A stretch of 64,000 nucleotides of DNA. Source: Burkholderiaceae bacterium (lineage in GTDB: Bacteria; Pseudomonadota; Gammaproteobacteria; Burkholderiales; Burkholderiaceae_C). The stretch lies in NCBI GenBank assembly GCA_913776825.1, contig CAJYPV010000002.1:1-64000 (forward strand), in the 5' to 3' direction. Below are positions 28,996 to 36,580 of this stretch, one piece after another. The notes beneath the pieces were generated by a model that saw only the letters and a list, made by a program, of their open reading frames with translations, was not told the origin of the DNA and did no database searches. Position 1 is the stretch's first letter; each line of letters starts with the position of its first letter. The translations under genes and the position numbers were made by a program.

Positions 28996-29316
28996 TCAGC
29001 CCCGAGGCTGAAACATGATGAGGCCCATGCCGCACAGGGCGACCAGCGCGCCTGCGGCATCCCACGCGGTCGGACGCACGCCGTCCACCATCCAGAGCCA
29101 GACCACCGCCACGCCGATATAGACGCCTCCGTAGGCCGCATAGACACGTCCGGATGCGGTCGCGTGGAGCGTCAACAGCCAAGCGAACAGCGCCAGGCTG
29201 GCCGCCGCGGGCAGCAGCAGCCAAGCTGGCCGGTCCTCTTTCAGCCAGAGATAAGGCAAGTAGCAGCCGATGATCTCGGCGAGCGCGGTGGCGACGTACA
29301 ACAAGAAGGTCTTCAT
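28996..29316 (-). CDS. YnfA family (UPF0060) membrane protein
   Basis: 106 aa, four membrane helices, the usual size of the family. Motifs [32 protein letters not shown] and the C-terminal [11 protein letters not shown] are characteristic. Related to small multidrug resistance-like folds; suggested multidrug or ion transport is not established. Start at 29316 by homology. Convergent with the kinase gene. Confidence 0.92.
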   Translation of the reverse strand: MKTFLLYVATALAEIIGCYLPYLWLKEDRPAWLLLPAAASLALFAWLLTLHATASGRVYAAYGGVYIGVAVVWLWMVDGVRPTAWDAAGALVALCGMGLIMFQPRG

Positions 29317-29518
29317 GGCGGGCGAGGTGCTGAACAAGGGCGAGAGGGTGCGCGCATCGACCCTATAGATGATGGATCAAGACGCCTGACGATTCGGCGC
29401 GGCGTGGCCGGGATTCATGCTTGCCCCGAGCGGCGAGTCGCGGCATGCATCGGACCGGCCTCAGAAGGCACCGGGTCGCCCCCATTTCCGACCGCGACGC
29501 ATCACCAGGAGCATCCAC

Positions 29519-29986
29519 ATGCATCTCGACGGCTCATGTCACTGCGGCGCTGTGAAGTTTTCGGTCGAATCGAAGGAGCCCGTGCCCTTCATGCGCTGCT
29601 ATTGCTCGATCTGCCGCAAGACGGCGGGCACCGGCGGTTTTGCGATCAACCTTGGCGCGGACTACCGCAGCTTCAAGCTGATCCAGGGTCAGGCGGATCT
29701 GCGGATCTATCAGGCCGTGATCGACGGCAAGCCCAGCACCGGCGAACGTCATTTCTGCGGCCGCTGCGGCACGGCGCTCTGGCTCTATGACAAGACCTGG
29801 CCCGATCTCATCCATCCGCATGCCGGCGCCATCGACACACCATTGCCGGTGCCGCCCGCGCATGTGCACATGATGCTGGGCTCCAAACCCGAGTGGGTGG
29901 AGGTGGATCGGCGCGACGGTGATGAAGAGGTGCGGGATTACCCCAAGCAGTCACTCGCCGATTGGCATCGGGCGCACGGCTTCTGA
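29519..29986 (+). CDS. GFA family zinc-binding protein
   Basis: 155 aa. CHCGAVKFSV, CYCSICRKTAGTGG and CGRCGTALW are the zinc-binding cysteines of the glutathione-dependent formaldehyde-activating (GFA/CENP-V) family. ATG 29519 has AGGAG eight bases upstream. Cytosolic. Despite the family name, a formaldehyde role is proven only for some members, and no formaldehyde-oxidation gene is adjacent. Confidence 0.92.
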   Translation: MHLDGSCHCGAVKFSVESKEPVPFMRCYCSICRKTAGTGGFAINLGADYRSFKLIQGQADLRIYQAVIDGKPSTGERHFCGRCGTALWLYDKTWPDLIHPHAGAIDTPLPVPPAHVHMMLGSKPEWVEVDRRDGDEEVRDYPKQSLADWHRAHGF

Positions 29987-30088
29987 GACTGCCGACCGCA
30001 CGCAGGGCGCACCGCCACCGGAGGTTCACGCTGGTGAGGTGCTGCGCTGCTGCAGCCGATCGTGGCCGCGCGACGGCGTCAGTCGCGC

Positions 30089-30664
30089 TTACTTCTTGGG
30101 CGGTGTGAAGCCGGGCACGCCGGGGAAGAGCGTGCCGGCGTTCTGGAACTGTTCCTGCATCTGCAGGAAGAGGTTCTTCGACTGCTCGAGGTAGTTGCCC
30201 ATCAGGCCTTGCATCATCGGCGCCTGGCCGCTCATGAACTGGGTCCAGAGTTCCGGACTGAAGGGCGCGCCCTTGCTCTGTTCATTGAAGCGGGCTTGCA
30301 TCTCGGTGAAGGCCTGCAGGTTCTTCTCCAGCGACGCGCCCATCAGGCCCTGCATCGCATGGCCGTAGAAGCGGATGATCTGCGCCAGCAGCGGCGTGGA
30401 GAACATGGGCATGCCGCCCATCTCTTCTTCCAGGATGATCTGCAGCAGGATGGAGCGGGTCAGCTCATCGCCGGTCTTGGCATCGCGCACCTCGAAATCA
30501 GCGCCTTCCAGCACCATTTTCTTGACGTCCGCCAGCGTGATGTAGCTGCTGGTCTGGGTGTCATAGAGGCGTCGATTCGGATACTTCTTCAACACACGCG
30601 GGCCCTTGGGCTGCGTGGCCTCATCGTTGCCAGGGGCGGTCTTGGCGCGTCGGGCCGTCACCAT
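30089..30664 (-). CDS. phaR: Polyhydroxyalkanoate synthesis repressor PhaR
   Basis: 191 aa. N-terminal PHB accumulation regulatory domain with KKYPNRRLYDTQTSSYITL, then PHB_acc repeats (EMGGMPMFSTPLLAQIIRFYG). It binds DNA upstream of phasin genes and leaves when it binds PHA granules. ATG 30664 sits behind a perfect GGAGGAG. No phaCAB genes in the window; PhaR is often unlinked or distal in related genomes. Confidence 0.93.
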   Translation of the reverse strand: MVTARRAKTAPGNDEATQPKGPRVLKKYPNRRLYDTQTSSYITLADVKKMVLEGADFEVRDAKTGDELTRSILLQIILEEEMGGMPMFSTPLLAQIIRFYGHAMQGLMGASLEKNLQAFTEMQARFNEQSKGAPFSPELWTQFMSGQAPMMQGLMGNYLEQSKNLFLQMQEQFQNAGTLFPGVPGFTPPKK

Positions 30665-30887
30665 GCTGTCTCCTCCAGGGTTTGAGATCATTCTAGGAGG
30701 CCGCCCGTCGGCCGCCCGACGAGTGTTTTCCCCCGATGTGCGCGCTGCAACGCCTCGCACCGATCGGGCAATCGGCGCGCCGCCGGTCATCGCGACATCG
30801 TGTCGCGCTTCAATGACACAGCGCCCCGGGGTCAGACCGACCGCCGGGGCGCTGTCTCGGCAGCCCCCGCAGGGCCGCCGAGGCTGA

Positions 30888-30964
30888 ATTCAGCGAGAAC
30901 TCAGCGGGGATTCGGCTGGGGTTCAGCCGGGAATCAGCCGGGAATCAGCAGCGAATCAGCCGGG
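30888..30964 (+). repeat. Tandem 11-bp repeat, seven degenerate units
   Basis: Units related to AATCAGCCGGG (for example ATTCAGCGAGA, GTTCAGCCGGG, AATCAGCAGCG) run directly into the last codons of the TctC gene. The preceding 30665-30887 holds no gene. Placed between the ends/starts of phaR and tctC, it probably arose by slippage. Confidence 0.8.
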
Positions 30965-30966
30965 CT

Positions 30967-31938
30967 TCAGGGCGTGACGTTGCCGTCCTTGATGACCTTG
31001 GCCCAACGCGCCTGTTCGGCTTTCTGGAACTCGGCAAACTGCTGCGGCGAATTCGGTGTGTATTCCAGGCCCAGGCCTTCCATCTTGGCCTTGACTTCCG
31101 GCATGGCGACGATCTTCTGCACTTCCGCATTGAGCTTGGCAACGATGGCCGGGGGCGTGCCGGCGGGCAGATAGAGCGCCTGCCAGCTGGACACGTCAAA
31201 GCCTGCGACGCCCGATTCCTGCATCGTCGGCACGTCCGGCAATTGGCTGCTGCGCTTGGCCGAGGTCACCGCCAGCGCGCGCACCTTGCCGGCCTTGATC
31301 TGCGGCAGCGCCACCGTGACGGTTTCGAAGCTCATCGGCACCTGGCCGCCCATCACGTCCTGGATCGCCGGCGCGCTGCCCTTGTAGGGAATGTGGCTGA
31401 GCTCCGCACCGGTCAGCAACTTGAAGACCTCGCCCGACAGATGCTGCGAGGTGCCCTGCCCGGCCGAGGCGAAGGCGATCTCGCCGGGCTTCGCCTTGGC
31501 CTGGGAGATCAGCTCCTTCACCGTGCGGGTGGGCTGGTTCGGGCCCAGCAGCAGCACATTGGAGATCTTGCCCAGCAGGATCACTGGCGCGAAATCCTTG
31601 GCCGCGTTGTAGGGCATCTTCGGCATCAGCGCCGGATTGATCGCATGGGTCGCGATGGTGCCCAGCAGCACGGTGTAGCCGTCCGGCGCCGCCTTGGCGA
31701 CGCTGTCCGCGCCCAGCACGCCGCCCGCGCCGGCCTTGTTGTCCACGATGACGGTCTGCTTGAGCTGCGCCTGCAGCCGCGCAGCGATTTCACGCCCCAG
31801 CACATCGGACGTGCCGCCCGGCGCGAACGGCACCACCAGCTTCACCGGTTGAGTCGGCCAGTTGTCCTGGGCCAGAGCCGAGGTGGACAACGCAGCGGCG
31901 GCCACAGCCCACCCGAGGCGAGAGAAACGCGAGGTCAT
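30967..31938 (-). CDS. Bug/TctC-family periplasmic solute receptor
   Basis: 323 aa. Signal peptide cleaved after STSALA (about residue 23), then the family hallmark PVKLVVPFAPGGTSDVLGREIA and GAGGVLGADSVAKAAPDGYTVLLG. Binds a carboxylate or aromatic acid in the periplasm. Such receptors greatly outnumber TctAB membrane partners in Burkholderiales; none is adjacent here. A LacI-type operator palindrome 85 bases upstream and the neighbouring LacI gene indicate substrate-dependent repression. Confidence 0.92.
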   Translation of the reverse strand: MTSRFSRLGWAVAAAALSTSALAQDNWPTQPVKLVVPFAPGGTSDVLGREIAARLQAQLKQTVIVDNKAGAGGVLGADSVAKAAPDGYTVLLGTIATHAINPALMPKMPYNAAKDFAPVILLGKISNVLLLGPNQPTRTVKELISQAKAKPGEIAFASAGQGTSQHLSGEVFKLLTGAELSHIPYKGSAPAIQDVMGGQVPMSFETVTVALPQIKAGKVRALAVTSAKRSSQLPDVPTMQESGVAGFDVSSWQALYLPAGTPPAIVAKLNAEVQKIVAMPEVKAKMEGLGLEYTPNSPQQFAEFQKAEQARWAKVIKDGNVTP

Positions 31939-32022
31939 GAATCAGTCTCCGTGAATGCGAGGGGGAAAGGCTTGCGGCCACCGGCTTCACGGCTGGGTCC
32001 GTCACCCTCTTGTTGTTGAGAC

Positions 32023-32040
32023 GATGGTATCGGTACCATC
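32023..32040. promoter_or_regulatory. LacI-type operator
   Basis: GATGGTA-TCGG-TACCATC: perfect 7-bp inverted repeat with 4-base spacer, similar to GntR/LacI-family operators. It lies upstream of the TctC start (31938) and downstream of the LacI-family gene, its probable regulator. Confidence 0.7.
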
Positions 32041-32105
32041 ACCGACCACCGCGAGGGAAAACACGGGTGCCTGCGGTCGGCTGGCGAAGGCGATCGTTGA
32101 CGACG

Positions 32106-33149
32106 TCACGCGCTGTCTCGAGCGACGAGCTGGAAGCCGATGTCGATGCTGCGCTGGGCGACCGGACCACCCGCGCGCTCGACGATGAAGCGCGCCGCCT
32201 GCCGACCGATGGCCAGGCCATCGATGCGGACCGTCGTCAGCGAGGGCGCCAGATCGGCGGCCAGCGCCAGGTCGCCGAAGCCCACCACCGCCAACTGCGA
32301 GGGGATCTGCAGACCGCGGGCCTGCGCCTCGACCATCACGCCCAGCGCCAGGGAATCGGAACTGCAGAACACCGCATCGACCTGTGGATGGCGCGACAGC
32401 AGCTCGGACAGGCCGCGTCGACCGCTGCCCAGCGTCGTCGGTGTGGCGACCGTGGCGACCGGCACCTCGCTGATGCCCAAGGCCTTCGCGCGCTCCTGGA
32501 AGGCATGGAAGCGTCGCTGCGCGCGTTCGTCATTGCCCGCCACGCCGGCCAGTCGGCGGTAGCCGCGTTGCACGAGATAGTCCGCCACCGCCTGCCCGAC
32601 AGCCACATGCGAGAAGCCGACCAGCATGTCGATCGGGTCGCTGCTCTGGTCCCAGGTTTCGACCACCGGCACGCCGGCGGCGCGCAGCCGGGTGCGGGTC
32701 TGCGCGGAATGGCTGGTGCCGGTGAGCACCAACCCGTCCGGACGTCGGCCGATCATGGCGTCCAGCCAGGCGTCTTCGCGGGCGTTGTCATAACCGGTCT
32801 GGCCGAGCAGCACCTGGTAGCCGGCTTCGAACAGCGCCTCCGTGAGGCTTTGCACCGTGTCCAGAAAGACCGGCCCGGCGATGGTGGGCACGGCCACGCC
32901 GACCATGCGGCTCTTCATCGACGACAGCGCCCCGGCGAGCAGGTTCGGCACATAACCGGTGCTGCGCACGGCGGCCTGCACCCGTTCGCGCACTTCCGGC
33001 GACACCTGCGCCGGCGTGTTGATCGCGCGCGACGCGGTGATCGGCGCGACCCCCGCCAGCTTGGCCACATCGCGCAAGGTCACGGCGCCACTGCCTTTGC
33101 GGCGGCGCTGACGTGGCGCGTCCACGGGATCGTTCGATGCATCGGACAT
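32106..33149 (-). CDS. LacI family transcriptional regulator (GntR-like subgroup)
   Basis: 347 aa from ATG 33149. The N-terminal HTH VTLRDVAKLAGVAPITASRAI is followed by hinge helix LLAGALSSMKS and a periplasmic-binding-protein-like sensor core with VPTIAGPVFLDTVQSL, LVLTGTSHS and the dimer helix region. It precedes the Bug/TctC gene in the same orientation with the palindromic operator between them, so it most likely represses that gene and responds to its substrate. Confidence 0.92.
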   Translation of the reverse strand: MSDASNDPVDAPRQRRRKGSGAVTLRDVAKLAGVAPITASRAINTPAQVSPEVRERVQAAVRSTGYVPNLLAGALSSMKSRMVGVAVPTIAGPVFLDTVQSLTEALFEAGYQVLLGQTGYDNAREDAWLDAMIGRRPDGLVLTGTSHSAQTRTRLRAAGVPVVETWDQSSDPIDMLVGFSHVAVGQAVADYLVQRGYRRLAGVAGNDERAQRRFHAFQERAKALGISEVPVATVATPTTLGSGRRGLSELLSRHPQVDAVFCSSDSLALGVMVEAQARGLQIPSQLAVVGFGDLALAADLAPSLTTVRIDGLAIGRQAARFIVERAGGPVAQRSIDIGFQLVARDSA

Positions 33150-33398
33150 GGAGCGGGATGATAGGGGCGCCCGGGCGCGGCGCCGGCAGTTCAGCGTTGG
33201 TGATAACGCCGACGCCCACGGCGATGCGGGCGGCTTGGATCCCTCCCGAATGGGGAAGCGCGAGATCCGGAAGACGGCCATCCGCGTCGCTTGCCTACAC
33301 CAGAGCGCGACAGGGCGACGATCCCGCCGCTAAGCTGGGCTGATCTCTTCCCTCATTCACGCTTTCAAGCGGCTGTCACGCCGCTCACTGGACCCACC

Positions 33399-33797
33399 AT
33401 GCACACCGACGCTTGCAAGACCCTCCGACTCAGCCTGCTGGACCTTCATCGCAGCCTGGTGGACCTGGAACGTGCTCACTATCAGAAGCGGCACGGCACA
33501 CAAAGCGCTGGCGACTTTCTTCAGGTCATGGCCTACGCCGACGAGATGCGCTGGCTGGAGCCGTTGAGCCGGTTGATCGTGATGCTGGATGAGGCGATCG
33601 ACGGCGACAACGACACCGAAGCCACGCCCTTGGCCGTCGCTCAGCGCGCCCGCGCCTTGATCAGCCTGGATCGCGACAGCAGCGAGCCGTTCATGGCGAG
33701 GTATGCCGCCCTGTTCGACGAGTCGCCTGCGCTGGTCGAGCGGCATGCGCGGCTGGTGGCTGCGCTGAAGGCGGTGGGGACGGCGTCGGTGAAGTGA
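33399..33797 (+). CDS. Small helical hypothetical protein
   Basis: 132 aa from ATG 33399, predicted almost entirely helical. The segment LRLSLLDLHRSLVDLERAHYQKRHG and later WLEPLSRLIVMLDEAIDG give a four-helix-type pattern. No signal peptide. Similar small proteins are annotated only as hypothetical. It converges with the HEPN module, 22 bases apart. Confidence 0.6.
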   Translation: MHTDACKTLRLSLLDLHRSLVDLERAHYQKRHGTQSAGDFLQVMAYADEMRWLEPLSRLIVMLDEAIDGDNDTEATPLAVAQRARALISLDRDSSEPFMARYAALFDESPALVERHARLVAALKAVGTASVK

Positions 33798-33819
33798 TGG
33801 TGATGCAACCGTCACGCAC

Positions 33820-34215
33820 TCATGGCGCGCTGCGGCAAAGACGCAGGTAGTCGTCTGCTTCAACATGCTGCGCCGTCATCTCTTCTGGACGCAAGTCATC
33901 CGTGAGCTTGTAGTCCGCGATGACGCGGCGCACCTTCATCGCGTCGAGCTTGATCGCGAGTTTGATGCCCTTTTGACGCTGATCAGGGGTGGAACGAATC
34001 GGATCCAGGCCTCGAAGTTGATTGCCGACCTTCACATGCATTCCGCCCTGCCGGCCGCCAAAGGAGGGCATGCCTGGAACGTGGGCAATCCAATGCTCAG
34101 CGGCGTGAAGCGCCGCGTAAAAGTTGCGGCTCACCGCAGATCGCTTCGACGCATCGCCCTCGCCCGCATGAAGATCTCGAGCCACTTGCTGGATGTCTTC
34201 GAACGAAATCGGCAT
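33820..34215 (-). CDS. HEPN domain protein, candidate RNase toxin
   Basis: 131 aa. SRNFYAALHAAEHWIAHV matches the HEPN core (S-R-x-Y-Y-A-A-x-H-A-A type), and Arg30...His37 form the RX6H arrangement of catalytic HEPN ribonucleases. A glycine-rich loop MPSFGGRQGGMHVKVGN follows, then two helices (LAIKLDAMKVRRVIADY). It starts 3 bases after the stop of the 247-aa gene, implying a fixed pair. HEPN proteins commonly act as toxins or abortive-infection RNases. The partner is not the usual MNT nucleotidyltransferase. Confidence 0.65.
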   Translation of the reverse strand: MPISFEDIQQVARDLHAGEGDASKRSAVSRNFYAALHAAEHWIAHVPGMPSFGGRQGGMHVKVGNQLRGLDPIRSTPDQRQKGIKLAIKLDAMKVRRVIADYKLTDDLRPEEMTAQHVEADDYLRLCRSAP

Positions 34216-34218
34216 GGC

Positions 34219-34962
34219 TCATCCCGCAAGGAAGCTGAACGTCAGCCCCGGCAACGCCAGGTCCCGTTCGATCATGGCGTCAATCACCTCGTCGGTGAGG
34301 TCGATGGCCCTGTGGGGCTGTACCCGGATCAGCAGTTGATAGAGGACGACATCACCGCCGTCGCGAATGATCGGCAAATCTTCAAGAAACAGGAGTCTGT
34401 GCTTTCTGAGCACGCCGCCCGCCAAGTCCAGCACGGCCTGGAGATGCGCCTGCGTGATGCTCTGGTCGTGGAGACACCGGAGACACCGCTCGGCCGTGTC
34501 GATGGCCGTGACGGCTCTCGGAAAATCGCTGCCCAAGAACGTTCCGGCAAGGCTGGTCAGCTCAGTCCACGCGCCCGACGTGAGCATGAGATGGGTGTGT
34601 CGAAGTTGAGCATCCGCAGGCTGGTGACTCAGCAACTGGGCGGCTCTCGAAAAATAGCCCAGATTGCTCAGAATGGCGCTCTCAACGCAGTCGACCTTGG
34701 GCTGGTCTTGAGGGTCGGGCGTGAGCCGTCGGGCATTCCTCGTCCAATGCAACGCGCCTTCGAGATCGCCGTAAAGCTGCACCAGATTGGCCCTCAGAAG
34801 GGATGCACTGAACGCATCCACATGCGCGAGCTTGTCCAGCTGGCGCTCCTGCTGCCTGATTTCGAAGGATGGTTGGTCGAGATAGCTATCCGCCGTGGTG
34901 ACGATCCGAAAGACGGTATCCGCCACGCCACCGGCGATCGTGGCCCGTTGCGCCCCTGGCAT
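34219..34962 (-). CDS. Helical-repeat protein paired with the HEPN gene
   Basis: 247 aa, ATG 34962 behind AGGAGAG. The middle is a run of paired helices like degenerate TPRs (LLRANLVQLYGDLEGALHWTRNARRL, CVESAILSNLGYFSRAAQLL); the C-terminus is mixed. No enzymatic motif, no membrane helix. Its position as first gene of a two-gene unit next to a prophage att site suggests a sensor, antitoxin or inhibitor for the HEPN protein. Family not recognised. Confidence 0.6.
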   Translation of the reverse strand: MPGAQRATIAGGVADTVFRIVTTADSYLDQPSFEIRQQERQLDKLAHVDAFSASLLRANLVQLYGDLEGALHWTRNARRLTPDPQDQPKVDCVESAILSNLGYFSRAAQLLSHQPADAQLRHTHLMLTSGAWTELTSLAGTFLGSDFPRAVTAIDTAERCLRCLHDQSITQAHLQAVLDLAGGVLRKHRLLFLEDLPIIRDGGDVVLYQLLIRVQPHRAIDLTDEVIDAMIERDLALPGLTFSFLAG

Positions 34963-35073
34963 GCCTGACTCTCCTGTATCGCCAAACGATTCTAGGAGTG
35001 CCCATTCAGACGAAGGATGCGATGTCGCAAACGAAGCGCTCGGCCGACGCGACCTTGCCCCAGCGCGGAAACG

Positions 35074-35097
35074 AAAAAACCGGCGCTTGGCCGGTTT
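35074..35097 (-). terminator. Rho-independent terminator downstream of the tRNA 3' remnant
   Basis: On the minus strand AAACCGGC and GCCGGTTT form an 8-bp stem with a 5-base loop followed by TTT. Its orientation fits termination of the tRNA transcript that originally passed through the attachment site. Confidence 0.75.
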
Positions 35098-35126
35098 CGT
35101 TCACTTCAGTTCCACGAACATTCGGC

Positions 35127-35168
35127 TGTTTGGGGTTCTGAGAGATCCTCGAAGAATCCCCAAACAGT
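35127..35168. repeat. Large inverted repeat near the prophage left end
   Basis: CTGTTTGGGG(TTCT) at 35127-35140 pairs with (AGAA)TCCCCAAACAG at 35154-35168, with one bulged base and a 13-base loop. It lies between the tRNA remnant and the terminator and could be part of a termination/processing structure. Confidence 0.75.
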
Positions 35169-35179
35169 CTGTTATTCGT

Positions 35180-35204
35180 GGTAGGCGCGATTGGATTCGA
35201 ACCA
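35180..35204 (-). other. Prophage left attachment site: tRNA 3' end remnant
   Basis: Minus strand GGTTCGAATCCAATCGCGCC followed by TACCA is a T-loop, acceptor strand and CCA end. No D-arm or anticodon arm precedes it, and phage-like sequence begins at once, so it is the tRNA 3' end left by integration. The complete tRNA should be at the other prophage end. Inverted repeats (AACCCTGGG at 35218-35226 with CCCAGGGTT at 35259-35267; CCTGTCG with CGACAGG) lie just inside and may be arm sites. Isoacceptor not assigned. Confidence 0.7.
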
Positions 35205-35319
35205 AAACACAGGGGGAACCCTGGGAAACCCTGTCGCATGGTCACCTATGGCGACTCCCCAGGGTTACGACAGGAATTCCCAGTAAGTCCCCAAAGAATT
35301 CCCCGCCCCGACACAGTGA

Positions 35320-35757
35320 CTAGATCCGCCCGGTCCTGATCGCCACACTGACGCCCAGCCGGTCGACCTGGTCCTGCAGTGCCAGCAACCGGTCCCGCAT
35401 CAGCACCGGCCCGTCGACGACCAGGCGACCGGATAGGTCTGCGACGTACACATGGAAGTGCATCGGAAGCTTGGCGTCCCGAATTGCTATCTCCTGGATG
35501 CGCACCAGCCTCGCCCGCTGACGCTCCAGTCGCTCGCGCTCCGGCGAGCCCTCCTCGAATCCAGCCGGCGGGCCTGCCCGGTCATCCGTTCCGGGCTCCC
35601 TCCGCCAAAACGCGCAGCCATCCCGAGGCAGCGACGCGATGCCATTGCTGGATGGCTTCAGGCAGAGGCCGTGCGGGTTCTCGGCCATGAGGTAACCGAA
35701 CCAGTGACAGGTCCAGCAGGGCCTGGGGGCATATGGGTCTTGTGGTGCGCCGTTCAT
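35320..35757 (-). CDS. SOS-controlled prophage-end protein with N-terminal cysteine cluster
   Basis: 145 aa. CWTCHWFGYLMAENPHGLC and a further DGCAFW place four cysteines and histidine in the first 50 residues, likely a zinc site. A charged helix (SPERERLERQRARLVRIQEI) and a C-terminal coiled segment follow. A perfect CTGT-N8-ACAG LexA box begins one base upstream of its ATG, so it should be expressed on DNA damage independently of the late operon. It is the last gene before the att site. Not a recognised lysis gene; a moron is likely. Confidence 0.6.
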   Translation of the reverse strand: MNGAPQDPYAPRPCWTCHWFGYLMAENPHGLCLKPSSNGIASLPRDGCAFWRREPGTDDRAGPPAGFEEGSPERERLERQRARLVRIQEIAIRDAKLPMHFHVYVADLSGRLVVDGPVLMRDRLLALQDQVDRLGVSVAIRTGRI

Positions 35758-35758
35758 G

Positions 35759-35774
35759 CTGTATGTTTATACAG
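35759..35774 (-). promoter_or_regulatory. LexA (SOS) box
   Basis: CTGTATGTTTATACAG, a perfect CTGT-N8-ACAG palindrome whose core (TATGTTTATA) matches the AT-rich consensus. It abuts the start codon of the 145-aa gene. With so short a leader, binding would cover the promoter or the message start. Confidence 0.82.
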
Positions 35775-36057
35775 CCCCCCCCCCCTCTACCCGGTCGGTC
35801 CTCCAGGAAACGATACGGCCGTGACGGTCGGCCTCGATCACCGATACCCCGAACTCCTCCCGGAGTTTGATGGCCAGGGCCCGCCAGTCGCGCACCGACA
35901 GCGGGCGGCCATCGCGCCGCAGGGCCGCCCGCACGAACGCTCTACCCCCGCCCAGCAGGTTGACCGTCGCCACGGCGCCGAACGGCACGCGGTTGGCGTA
36001 GTCCTCCAGCGAGACCACCTCGCGGAGTGTCAGCTCGGTAATCTCGGCGTGCCACAT
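35767..36057 (-). CDS. Hypothetical prophage protein next to the lysis genes
   Basis: 96 aa, starting 1 base after Rz. Mixed alpha/beta with GAVATVNLLGGGRAFVRAALRRDGRPL and a C-terminal basic part. Its last codons run through a tract of 11 consecutive Cs on the plus strand (Gs in the message, 35775-35785), and its stop overlaps the LexA box. Slippage there would alter only the C-terminal residues. Not recognised. Confidence 0.55.
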   Translation of the reverse strand: MWHAEITELTLREVVSLEDYANRVPFGAVATVNLLGGGRAFVRAALRRDGRPLSVRDWRALAIKLREEFGVSVIEADRHGRIVSWRTDRVEGGGAV

Positions 36058-36058
36058 C

Positions 36059-36580
36059 TCATGGCCTCAGCGCGTCGTAGGTCCGCTCGCAGAGCTGGCC
36101 GGCGCGGAGGGCGTCGTCAGCTGCTGCGACAGACCGAGCCGCAAATTCGTCAAGCGCGCCGACCACGTCGGCGAGGCGTCCGATCCGTTCCTCGGCTGAC
36201 GGGCAGCTGCCGGGAGCGGTGGGATCTCGCGCTCGATCACCGAGGGAGGTGGACAGGTCGGAAGCGAGGCGCTGCAACTGGCCATTGCCAGCGCGCAAGC
36301 GGTCAGCGTCAGCCTGAGCGGCAACGCGGGCGAGGTGTTCGGCATCGAGGGCCTCCTGTCGTTTGAAGTCGGCGCGCCGTCGCTCGGCGTCGCGCTTCTG
36401 CAGCGCCTGTGCGTGATTGCGATCGGCCGCTGCCCTGTACTCGGCAAACTCGGCCGTTACCGTCGCAACCTCCGCGCGCGCGGCGGTCGCGGCGCGCCAC
36501 TGCAAGCCCGCCAGCACCAGGGCCGCAATCAGTGCGAGCAACAGCACCGGCGGCAGCAACCGGTCGATGAGCGCCTTCAC
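36059..36580 (-). CDS. Rz-like inner-membrane spanin (i-spanin)
   Basis: 173 aa from GTG 36580, overlapping the lysozyme stop (GTGA); TTG 36598 is an alternative. One N-terminal membrane helix (LLPPVLLLALIAALVLAGL), then a long coiled coil (DRNHAQALQKRDAERRRADFK...) and a proline-containing periplasmic end. This is the topology of i-spanins, which fuse inner and outer membranes at the end of lysis. The Rz1 partner is encoded inside it in another frame. Confidence 0.85.
   Translation of the reverse strand: MKALIDRLLPPVLLLALIAALVLAGLQWRAATAARAEVATVTAEFAEYRAAADRNHAQALQKRDAERRRADFKRQEALDAEHLARVAAQADADRLRAGNGQLQRLASDLSTSLGDRARDPTAPGSCPSAEERIGRLADVVGALDEFAARSVAAADDALRAGQLCERTYDALRP
36067..36345 (-). 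CDS. Rz1-like outer-membrane lipoprotein spanin nested in Rz
   Basis: 92 aa in a different frame wholly within the Rz gene. Start MPNTSPALPLRLTLTACALA, lipobox ALAMASC with a cysteine at about residue 24, then a proline-rich mature part (TCPPPSVIEREIPPLPAAAR). The nested o-spanin architecture is well known from lambda-like phages. Start chosen because it precedes a proper lipoprotein signal; no strong ribosome binding site is visible. Confidence 0.75.
   Translation of the reverse strand: MPNTSPALPLRLTLTACALAMASCSASLPTCPPPSVIEREIPPLPAAARQPRNGSDASPTWSARLTNLRLGLSQQLTTPSAPASSASGPTTR

Noticed and set aside
35006-35245. 79-codon minus-strand ORF through the att region
   Set aside because: It crosses the terminator, inverted repeat and tRNA remnant; a chance frame.
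35180-35290. Complete tRNA gene
   Set aside because: Only the T-loop/acceptor/CCA part is present; no D or anticodon arm can be drawn upstream.
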